A stretch of DNA of 15,730 nucleotides from an uncultured Clostridia bacterium. Its GTDB lineage: Bacteria; Bacillota; Clostridia; Oscillospirales; Ruminococcaceae. This document shows, one piece after another, positions 1 through 5,354 of this stretch (its first letter is position 1; every line of letters starts with the position of its first letter). The position numbers and the translations under genes were made by a program. Location of the stretch: positions 1 to 15,730 of the forward strand of contig CALBGD010000452.1 of assembly GCA_937893735.1 (NCBI GenBank), read 5' to 3'. The notes below the pieces were generated by a model. The model had not been told where the DNA came from, made no database searches, and was given only the letters and a program-made list of their open reading frames with translations.

Positions 1-56
1 TTGTATTTTTTCACATTCAGCATGGTATCCCGTCCCTTAGCATGGAGTATATATTT

Positions 57-85
57 ATAATACCACACGCGTGTTTATTTGTCAA
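57..85 (-). promoter_or_regulatory. Divergent promoter firing left, out of the window
   Basis: On the minus strand TTGACA (complement of 80-85) is followed after exactly 17 bases by TATTAT (complement of 57-62), a near-consensus sigma-A-type promoter. A perfect 10-base palindrome, ACACGCGTGT, sits at 65-74 inside the spacer, where a repressor dimer would block RNA polymerase. The transcript would start near position 50 and run off the left edge. A possible start codon on the minus strand at 23-21 (first residues MLNVKKY) follows a purine-rich stretch, but too little of that gene is present to call it. Confidence 0.6.
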
Positions 86-137
86 TTATTCTTGTCGGAC
101 TTTTTGCTGATGGCGCTTATATTCACGCTGCATTGCC

Positions 138-166
138 TTGACAAAACCACACAGTTCGTGTATAAT
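138..166 (+). promoter_or_regulatory. Consensus promoter of the lipoprotein gene
   Basis: TTGACA at 138-143 and TATAAT at 161-166 are separated by exactly 17 bases, matching the vegetative consensus at all twelve positions. It lies 37 bases before the start codon of the lipoprotein gene, with AAGGAG just ahead of the ATG. It is back to back with the minus-strand promoter at 57-85. Confidence 0.85.
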
Positions 167-202
167 CTTGATTACAAAGCCAACCACTGGTAAGGAGTTT
201 AT

Positions 203-781
203 ATGAAAAAGATATTCGCGGTGTTTGCCGCCGCATTCATGCTGACTGGCTGCGCCGGAAATACAACGTCACAGCCAGAGAGCTCCTCTCCCGAAACTGA
301 AAACACCTCGTCACAGCAGGAAAGCTCCGCCGTGACCGAACAGACCGAGAGCGCCGCTGCAACGGAAGAACCGGCGGTCTCCCGCACAGAGGAAGCCGCT
401 GACTCCGACAGCCCGATAACCGTAAACTACGCCGAGGACGTAAATATCCCCGAGGGCGCGGAGGTGTTCGAGTTTTCCACTGCCGGAGCCTTACAGCCTG
501 TCCAGACGATATTCACCGCCAGCCGCACGGTCGCTGACCTGAAAGTGCTTGCGCTGACCTACGAGGATATGGACGAGGACGGAAACGTCACGTTTTCCGT
601 TGAAGAGCTCATGACTATCCCGAAGTTCACCGCAGACTCCGTACTGAATGCAAGCCTTGAATATATCGGCACGATACCGAACAACGGAATATCCTACACT
701 GACCCTGAAACCGGAGACGAACGCCGCTTCGCAGTCAATATGAGCGGAAAGGACGGCTCGCTGTTCCTCTGGGAGTTCTGA
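203..781 (+). CDS. Small secreted lipoprotein of unknown function
   Basis: A 192-residue protein with a type II signal peptide: MKK, a hydrophobic core, and the lipobox LTGC with the lipidated cysteine at residue 17. It is therefore predicted to be anchored on the outer face of the membrane. Residues about 20-70 are a Ser/Thr/Glu-rich linker. Residues about 75-192 look like one small globular, beta-rich domain. The acidic stretch DMDEDGNVTF resembles an EF-hand loop, but position 12 of the loop is not Glu, so calcium binding is doubtful. The start is fixed by AAGGAG seven bases upstream and by the consensus promoter at 138-166. It is a single-gene unit converging on the mazF-like gene. I do not recognise the family and assign no function. 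Confidence 0.85.
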   Translation: MKKIFAVFAAAFMLTGCAGNTTSQPESSSPETENTSSQQESSAVTEQTESAAATEEPAVSRTEEAADSDSPITVNYAEDVNIPEGAEVFEFSTAGALQPVQTIFTASRTVADLKVLALTYEDMDEDGNVTFSVEELMTIPKFTADSVLNASLEYIGTIPNNGISYTDPETGDERRFAVNMSGKDGSLFLWEF

Positions 782-788
782 CGGCACG

Positions 789-814
789 AAAAAAGGGGCT
801 GAAGATCCAGCCCC
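789..814 (-). terminator. Rho-independent terminator of the mazF-like gene
   Basis: GGGGCTG (795-801) pairs with CAGCCCC (808-814) around a six-base loop. Six A residues at 789-794 become the U-tract when read on the minus strand, directly after the stop of the minus-strand toxin gene. On the plus strand the stem is followed by ACAAG, with no U-run, so it is a poor terminator for the lipoprotein gene. Confidence 0.85.
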
Positions 815-824
815 ACAAGAAATA

Positions 825-1166
825 TCACAGACCGAAGCTCACTGACAGAGCGTTGTTAACCTGCGACATGGCGTCATTATCAAGCTCGCCCATGCGCTCT
901 TTCAGCCGCCTTTTATCCAATGTACGCACCTGCTCCAGAAGCACTATGGAGTCCTTCGCAAGTCCGCAGGAAGCGGCATTCAGCGAAATATGTGTCGGAA
1001 GCTTCGATTTGTCCTTCTGGCTTGTTATTGCAGCGGCTATCACGGTGGGGCTGTGCTTGTTCCCGATATCGTTCTGGACTATCAGCACCGGACGTATCCC
1101 GCCCTGCTCTGAGCCTACCACCGGGCTTAGGTCCGCATAATAGATCTCTCCGCGTTTCACCAGCAT
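825..1166 (-). CDS. mazF: MazF/EndoA (PemK-like) endoribonuclease
   Basis: A 113-residue protein of the MazF/PemK family, about the usual length. These enzymes cleave single-stranded mRNA at short recognition sequences and are normally held inactive by an antitoxin. The family pattern is clear: KRGEIYYADL near the N-terminus, then GGIRPVLIVQND and IAAAITS. Arg25 and Thr48 fall at the same numbers as the catalytic Arg25 and Thr48 described for Bacillus subtilis MazF. The ATG at 1166 has a weak AAAGGA sequence about ten bases upstream. No antitoxin ORF (RHH or AbrB type) lies in the 171 bases before it or beyond it, where the divergent dgt gene begins. It is thus an orphan copy in this window. 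The cleavage sequence cannot be read from the protein. Confidence 0.92.
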   Translation of the reverse strand: MLVKRGEIYYADLSPVVGSEQGGIRPVLIVQNDIGNKHSPTVIAAAITSQKDKSKLPTHISLNAASCGLAKDSIVLLEQVRTLDKRRLKERMGELDNDAMSQVNNALSVSFGL

Positions 1167-1257
1167 TTAAAATCATTCCTTTCATATTGATCCTTTACGT
1201 CTGCGCCGGGTTTCCGGTTCAACGTTATTATTGCCTGCACCCTGAAAGTTATACAGG

Positions 1258-1274
1258 CTGTTTTCATAAAACAG
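1258..1274. promoter_or_regulatory. Perfect 7-3-7 inverted repeat between mazF and dgt (possible operator)
   Basis: CTGTTTT, then CAT, then AAAACAG: a perfect inverted repeat with a three-base centre in the 171-base gap between the divergent mazF-like and dgt genes. On the minus strand a TATAAC -10-like sequence lies just downstream (about 1249-1254), so the palindrome would overlap the mazF promoter region. There is no U-run, so a terminator is unlikely. Its role as an operator is inferred. Confidence 0.4.
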
Positions 1275-1337
1275 GGATCCCCGGCACTACATTTTATTCC
1301 TTTATGACTAATTAAGTTACTGGAACAGGAGTACAAA

Positions 1338-2753
1338 ATGCCTAAACTCACATGGGACAAAATACTTTCTCCGAACAGGAGCAGACCAAACGCCGGGGCG
1401 CGTCCCGGGGACGTCCGCTCGGAATTTGCCCGGGACTACCACCGCATAATCAGCAGCGCCAGCTTCAGGCGGCTTCAGGATAAAACGCAGGTGTTCCCGC
1501 TTGACCGCGGGGATTTCGTCAGGACGCGCCTCACACACTCGCTGGAGGTGTCCTCATTTGCGGGCTCCATCGGGGACACGGCGCTCGCACGTCTGATGGG
1601 CTCACGCCCGGAGATAACCCCGCAGATACGGCAGGACTGCGCCGAGATACTCCGCTGCGCCGGACTTATCCACGATATCGGGAACCCGCCGTTCGGTCAT
1701 TTCGGGGAGTTCACTATACGCGAGTGGTTCTCTGAAAAGCTCCCGGAGCTGGAATTCTGCGGGCAGAAGGTCACTGGTCTCCTGACGGAGCAGCAGTGCG
1801 CCGACCTCACGAATTTCGAGGGCAACGCGCAGGCTCTGAGAGTTCTGACAAAGCTCCATTATTTCATCGACGAGCACGGAATGAATCTCACTCACGCCCT
1901 GCTCAACACCATAATAAAATATCCGGTGCCTTCCACCGGGATAGACCGCCGCAGCGGGGATATCCGCACCAAGAAGATGGGCTACTTCGCTTCCGAGCAG
2001 AGGCTGTACGAAAACATCATAGCCTCCACGGGGGCGGCAGACTGCCGCTATCCCCTCACATGGCTGCTTGAAGCGGCAGACGATATCGCGTACAAGACCG
2101 CCGATATCGAGGACGCACAGCGCAAGGGGCTGATCTCCTACAACGCCCTGCTGGCGGAGCTCACCTCACAGAAATTCGCCGAACAGTGCCGCACCGAGGC
2201 TGAGCGCGAAACCCTCGCCGCTGCAGCGGAAAAGCTCCGGCATTATCTCGCAAAGGCTCTGGACAACGGTATGCCCTCCCCAGAGGAAAACGCCGTGCAG
2301 AACTGCATGGTGCGCATTCAGTCGCTGCTGATAAACGCCGCCGCAGACGCGTTCGTGGAACACTATGACGAGATAATGAACGGCGAACTCCGCACGGAGC
2401 TTCTCGGCCTTTCGCCCGCACGGGTGCTTGCGGACGCCCTCGGCGACATCGCGCTGAGATACGCGTTCCGCTCAAAGGAGATACTTCGCATAGAGCTCGC
2501 CGTGTCCCAGATGATGAACTTCCTGCTGGAGCGGCTGACGGGCGCGGCTCTCCGGTTCGAGACCCCTCAGGAAAAGATAACCGACAGCAAGCTGATAAGC
2601 GTGATTTCGGAGAACTACGTCAAGATATGCCGGCTTGGCTGGCACGACGAAAACTCCGAGCTTTACAGCCGTTTGCTGCTCGTCACCGATTACATCTGCG
2701 GAATGACGGACGGCTACGCCCGCCAGCTCTACCTTGAGCTTAACGGAAGATAA
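1338..2753 (+). CDS. dgt: Deoxyguanosinetriphosphate triphosphohydrolase (dGTPase, HD superfamily)
   Basis: A 471-residue cytosolic enzyme of the dGTPase family, which hydrolyses dNTPs (classically dGTP) to the deoxynucleoside and tripolyphosphate and so influences dNTP pools. HD-superfamily metal ligands are visible: His67 in RLTHSLEV, His112-Asp113 in LIHDIGNPPFGHFGE, and an Asp in EAADDIAY (248-249). The dGTPase signatures SASFRRLQDKTQVF (about 40-53) and NFEGNAQALRVL (about 159-170) are also present. The length is in the normal range for the family. The ATG is preceded by AACAGGAG, and the rhomboid gene follows 17 bases after the stop, so the two are probably co-transcribed. The true substrate preference (dGTP or a broader dNTP range) cannot be told from sequence. 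Confidence 0.95.
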   Translation: MPKLTWDKILSPNRSRPNAGARPGDVRSEFARDYHRIISSASFRRLQDKTQVFPLDRGDFVRTRLTHSLEVSSFAGSIGDTALARLMGSRPEITPQIRQDCAEILRCAGLIHDIGNPPFGHFGEFTIREWFSEKLPELEFCGQKVTGLLTEQQCADLTNFEGNAQALRVLTKLHYFIDEHGMNLTHALLNTIIKYPVPSTGIDRRSGDIRTKKMGYFASEQRLYENIIASTGAADCRYPLTWLLEAADDIAYKTADIEDAQRKGLISYNALLAELTSQKFAEQCRTEAERETLAAAAEKLRHYLAKALDNGMPSPEENAVQNCMVRIQSLLINAAADAFVEHYDEIMNGELRTELLGLSPARVLADALGDIALRYAFRSKEILRIELAVSQMMNFLLERLTGAALRFETPQEKITDSKLISVISENYVKICRLGWHDENSELYSRLLLVTDYICGMTDGYARQLYLELNGR

Positions 2754-2770
2754 CACCCACGGAGGAAACA

Positions 2771-3364
2771 ATGCCTGCTAAGCACAAATTCAAATACAAG
2801 CTGTCCTACAACTGTCCGGTCGTGCTGACATACGCGGCGGTCTGCCTCGTTATGCTCGGCGTGAACTGGATAACCGGCGGCTGGTGGAACCAGAACGTCA
2901 TGGTCTGCTGGGGTCACCCGTCGTTTCTTGACCCGATGACCTACGTCCGGTGCCTGACCTATTTCTTCGGGCACTCCGGCTGGGAGCACTACGCCAGCAA
3001 TATGCTGCTGATGCTCCTCGTTGGTCCCGTGGTGGAGGAAAAGTACGGCAGCGGGAACCTGATATTCATGATTCTGGTGACCGGGGTCGCCTCCGGACTG
3101 ATACACTGCATTTTCTTCACCGGAGGGATCATAGGCGCCAGCGGTATCGTGTTCATGATGATAATTCTCAGCGCGTTCACGAACATGAAAAAGGGCGAGA
3201 TACCGCTGACCCTGATACTCGTTGCCGCCATATATCTCGGACGCGAGATCGTCAACGCGTTCACTCCGGACACTGTTTCCCAGTTCGGACATATCATCGG
3301 CGGAATTTTCGGGCTGTTCTGGGGAATATATTTCTTTACCACAAAATTCCGAAGCCAGTATTGA
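2771..3364 (+). CDS. Rhomboid family intramembrane serine protease
   Basis: A 197-residue integral membrane protein with about six hydrophobic segments after a short basic N-terminus. It carries the rhomboid catalytic set: WEHYASN with His73 and Asn77 (oxyanion side), GASG with the nucleophile Ser124, and QFGHIIGG with the catalytic His174. Rhomboids cleave single-pass membrane proteins within or near the lipid bilayer. This is the minimal bacterial form, without added cytosolic domains. The start follows GGAGGAAACA, and the gene lies 17 bases after dgt, so they probably share a transcript. The substrate is unknown. The two surface proteins encoded next both carry C-terminal membrane segments, but any link to the protease is speculative. 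Confidence 0.9.
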   Translation: MPAKHKFKYKLSYNCPVVLTYAAVCLVMLGVNWITGGWWNQNVMVCWGHPSFLDPMTYVRCLTYFFGHSGWEHYASNMLLMLLVGPVVEEKYGSGNLIFMILVTGVASGLIHCIFFTGGIIGASGIVFMMIILSAFTNMKKGEIPLTLILVAAIYLGREIVNAFTPDTVSQFGHIIGGIFGLFWGIYFFTTKFRSQY

Positions 3365-3401
3365 TGATTTCAAAAATTAACCATTAATAAAGCCGCTCAT
3401 G

Positions 3402-3436
3402 GTGCAGATAATAACCCCGTGCAGATATCGCTGCAC
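3402..3436 (+). other. Short direct repeat and hairpin before the NPNTG gene
   Basis: GTGCAGATA occurs twice (3402-3410 and 3419-3427). The second copy forms a six-base-pair hairpin, GTGCAG (3419-3424) with CTGCAC (3431-3436), followed by AGTCTTTT. It could be a weak terminator for dgt-rhomboid or a structured leader for the next gene. I see no convincing -10/-35 pair in this 101-base gap. Confidence 0.35.
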
Positions 3437-3465
3437 AGTCTTTTGAAAAAAGGAGAATCTGAACC

Positions 3466-3960
3466 ATGAAGAAGCTTCTTAGTCTTGCGGCAGCGCTTTC
3501 TGCGGCTGCCGTCATAAGCTGCGCTGCCTCCGCAAACGGCGGAGTAGTCGGCGGGGTCGTAGGCGCGGGCGAGAGCATCGTAAACGGCGTGGTAAACGCA
3601 GGCGAGGACATCGTAAACGGCGTTACCGGCAGAAATACCACCACCGGTGCCGGAACCACGATCAGCGGCACGACAAACGGAACTAACTCCGGCACCACTG
3701 GCGGCATGACCAACGGTACCACCGGCGGAACTACCGGAACCACCAATGGAGCTGCTAACGGTACTGTCGGCGGCACAACAGGCGGCACGACCGGAGGCGC
3801 CACAAACGGCACGACCACCGGAACCACCAGCGGCACAGCCAATGGAACGAACACTACAACTCCCAACCCGAACACCGGCGTTCCTTTCAGCCTTGCTGCA
3901 GTAGGAGCGGCTGCCCTCGGTATCACTGGTATCGTTGCTGCCTCCAAGCGCGGTGAATAA
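3466..3960 (+). CDS. Secreted Gly/Thr/Asn-repeat protein with NPNTG sortase-type anchor
   Basis: A 164-residue exported protein. Residues 1-23 are a signal peptide with a possible type I site after ASA (21-23). VISC at 16-19 could instead act as a lipobox. Residues 31-52 hold two tandem 11-residue units (VVGAGESIVNG and VVNAGEDIVNG). Residues about 61-129 are almost only Gly, Thr, Asn and Ser in TTGG/TNGT-like repeats. The C-terminus has NPNTG at 134-138, a hydrophobic segment and a KRGE tail, the layout of a sortase substrate with NP in place of LP. No sortase gene is in the window. The start is set by AAAGGAG ahead of the ATG. It ends in its own terminator (3985-4020), so it is a separate unit from the next gene. 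A flexible wall spacer or matrix protein is a reasonable guess. No catalytic domain is visible. Confidence 0.85.
   Translation: MKKLLSLAAALSAAAVISCAASANGGVVGGVVGAGESIVNGVVNAGEDIVNGVTGRNTTTGAGTTISGTTNGTNSGTTGGMTNGTTGGTTGTTNGAANGTVGGTTGGTTGGATNGTTTGTTSGTANGTNTTTPNPNTGVPFSLAAVGAAALGITGIVAASKRGE
3646..3852 (+). repeat. Low-complexity Gly/Thr/Asn coding repeat
   Basis: An imperfect run of short units encoding GTT, TNG and TGG (residues about 61-129 of the NPNTG protein). Codons vary between units (ACC, ACT, ACA, ACG), so the DNA repeat is degenerate and less prone to slippage than the protein repeat would suggest. Confidence 0.8.
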
Positions 3961-3984
3961 TTTAAGCAAATAACCTAATTAAAT

Positions 3985-4020
3985 TGCGCTTTCGTTAACA
4001 CGGGAGCGCATTGTTATTTT
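3985..4020 (+). terminator. Rho-independent terminator after the NPNTG gene
   Basis: TGCGCTTTCGT (3985-3995) pairs with ACGGGAGCGCA (4000-4010) to give an 11-base-pair RNA stem with two G-U pairs and a TAAC loop. TTGTTATTTT follows at 4011-4020. It separates the two surface-protein genes into distinct transcripts. Confidence 0.8.
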
Positions 4021-4080
4021 AGGTCAGAAAAATTATATGTTTTCACTAAATTTTTTTGTAAATAATGTTGAAAATGACAG

Positions 4081-4109
4081 TTGCATTTTTCCGCGCTTTA
4101 TTGTAAAAT
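4081..4109 (+). promoter_or_regulatory. Promoter of the NPDTG surface-protein gene
   Basis: TTGCAT at 4081-4086 and TAAAAT at 4104-4109 with exactly 17 bases between, in an AT-rich tract that could add an UP-like effect. The predicted leader is about 52 bases and contains a full AGGAGG at 4152-4157, eleven bases before the ATG. Together with the codon use of the gene this suggests strong expression. Confidence 0.7.
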
Positions 4110-4168
4110 AGTATGTGAGGATTTAGTGTTTGCTATCCGCACAAAAATTTTAGGAGGATTTTTTTCTT

Positions 4169-5026
4169 ATGAAGTTAAGAAGAGTTATCTCTGCTGCCGC
4201 TGCTCTCGCAGTTGTTGCAGCAACTACAGTATCTTCCTTTGCAGCTTCCGTTGCAAAGGGCACAAATACCGATTCTGGTATGTTCGCCTGCCTGCTTTCT
4301 GAGGATTCCAATGTTCCGCTGTTCACAGACAGCAGCCTCGTTTCTACCATCACAAAGGTAAGCGTTACCCTGAAGTCCAAGGACAAGGATTTCGAGAAGG
4401 CTGTTAAGGCTGGCGATACTTGGTGCGGCGGATTCGGCGTTAACTCCAACTCCACTGGCTGGTCCTCTCACGAGTGGTCCATTCAGGACGGCGTTAAGGA
4501 GCTGACAATGGTTCCTACCGACACAAGATATGTTTACAAGGTTACATTCGACAACAAGGCTCCTATCTTCTCTGCAAGCGATACATACGCTCAGGTTTGG
4601 TGGCAGGACTGGACCAGCTCCGCTGAGTTCGAGTACGTTAGCTGCGAGCTCCTGAACGCTGACGGCGTTGATATCAGAGATATTGCTACAACACCTGCTG
4701 AGCCCACCGCTGAGGCTGAGGCTACTGCTGAGGAAGAGACTCCTGCTACTGCTGACGAAACAGCAGAGGCTACTGCTGAGGACACTGCTGAGGCTTACAC
4801 AGAAGAGGTTGATACAACTGTTGAGACCACTGTTGAGACCACTGTTGAGGCTACTGTTGAGTCCACTGCTGACGCTGATACCGCTGACGCAGAAGCTCCT
4901 GCTGATGACGCCAATGCTGATGCTGGCAAGGGCAACCCTGACACCGGCGTTGCTGGCGTAGCTGTTGCTGCTGGCGTTGTAGCTCTGGCTGGCGCTGCTG
5001 TTGTAGTTTCCCGCAAGAGAAAGTAA
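4169..5026 (+). CDS. Abundant secreted protein with acidic repeat stalk and NPDTG sortase-type anchor
   Basis: A 285-residue exported protein. Residues 1-26 are a signal peptide (basic start, Ala/Val core, SFAA). Residues about 37-172 form a Trp/Tyr-rich globular domain, probably a beta sandwich, with TWCGGFG, TGWSSHEWS and AQVWWQDW. Exposed aromatics like these occur in carbohydrate-binding modules, but I cannot assign a family. Residues about 176-252 are a Thr/Glu/Ala/Asp stalk with TVET repeats. NPDTG at 256-260, a hydrophobic segment and an RKRK tail complete a sortase-type anchor. Codons are strongly biased to GCT, GTT, AAG and CTG, unlike the GCC/GCG-rich neighbours, as in very highly expressed genes. 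It has its own promoter (4081-4109), AGGAGG and a strong terminator (5065-5095). A sugar-binding or adhesive surface role is inference from layout. Confidence 0.88.
   Translation: MKLRRVISAAAALAVVAATTVSSFAASVAKGTNTDSGMFACLLSEDSNVPLFTDSSLVSTITKVSVTLKSKDKDFEKAVKAGDTWCGGFGVNSNSTGWSSHEWSIQDGVKELTMVPTDTRYVYKVTFDNKAPIFSASDTYAQVWWQDWTSSAEFEYVSCELLNADGVDIRDIATTPAEPTAEAEATAEEETPATADETAEATAEDTAEAYTEEVDTTVETTVETTVEATVESTADADTADAEAPADDANADAGKGNPDTGVAGVAVAAGVVALAGAAVVVSRKRK
4817..4864 (+). repeat. Four 12-base tandem units encoding TVET-type repeats
   Basis: Four in-frame 12-base units beginning ACTGTTGAG, encoding TVET, TVET, TVEA and TVES (residues 217-232 of the NPDTG protein). The first two are identical. 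The near-identity of the units, in contrast with the degenerate repeat of the previous gene, makes copy-number change by slippage plausible without breaking the frame. Confidence 0.85.
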
Positions 5027-5064
5027 TCAATAAGTAAGTGATCAGATAGCTCAAACACTAACCG

Positions 5065-5095
5065 CACCCCCGGAGAGATCCGGGGGTGTTCTTTT
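5065..5095 (+). terminator. Strong Rho-independent terminator after the NPDTG gene
   Basis: A perfect ten-base-pair stem, CACCCCCGGA (5065-5074) with TCCGGGGGTG (5079-5088), a GAGA tetraloop and a following TTCTTTTATT. It is one of the strongest terminators in the window and insulates the recombinase unit downstream. Confidence 0.93.
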
Positions 5096-5130
5096 ATTAC
5101 TTTAACAGTGGTTTTACGCGCTTCTTTTCA

Positions 5131-5160
5131 GTGATAATCAGCCATACAGGCGCATATAAT
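5131..5160 (+). promoter_or_regulatory. Probable promoter of the small ORF and recombinase
   Basis: A perfect TATAAT at 5155-5160 lies 41 bases before the start of the 43-residue ORF. The best -35 is GTGATA at 5131-5136 with an 18-base spacer (four of six matches). The weak -35 would suit low or activated expression of a recombinase. Confidence 0.5.
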
Positions 5161-5201
5161 ATCCTTGTGGCAAAATATTACAATCGAAAGGAAGCGCAGA
5201 A

Positions 5202-5333
5202 ATGGATTACAAAGTCACAAGCACCACGCCGGAGTCCCCCAGAAAAGAGCAGAAGAAAATGGACGCCGCCAAGCGAGTCTACGAGGAGCTCATCAAGTAC
5301 ATAAACCGCAAGGAAGCCGAAAGATCCGCATAA
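5202..5333 (+). CDS. 43-residue basic small protein upstream of the recombinase
   Basis: An ORF of 43 codons beginning MDYKVTSTTPESPRKEQ and ending KEAERSA. It has a good ribosome binding site (AAAGGAAG about eight bases before the ATG), a TATAAT 41 bases upstream, and stops 21 bases before the recombinase start. The first 14 residues are Thr/Ser/Pro-rich. The rest is rich in Lys, Arg, Glu and Ala and should form one amphipathic helix with a net positive charge. I do not recognise a family. Its place suggests a recombinase partner, for example a directionality factor or regulator, or a leader ORF that couples translation. This is inference from position only. Confidence 0.6.
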   Translation: MDYKVTSTTPESPRKEQKKMDAAKRVYEELIKYINRKEAERSA

Positions 5334-5354
5334 AATCCGGGAGGAAGTGAAAGC

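Noticed and set aside
3384..3969. Long minus-strand frames across the Gly/Thr repeat gene (Val/Pro- or Ser/Gly-rich)
   Set aside because: They mirror the low-complexity repeat of the plus-strand gene. The plus frame has a signal peptide and an anchor; these do not.
4668..4961. A Leu/Arg-rich plus-strand frame inside the NPDTG gene
   Set aside because: It is a shifted reading of the GCT/GAG/ACT-rich stalk and has no independent start signal.
3466..5026. Repeats in the two surface-protein genes as a CRISPR-like array
   Set aside because: They are in-frame codon repeats without unique spacers of constant length.
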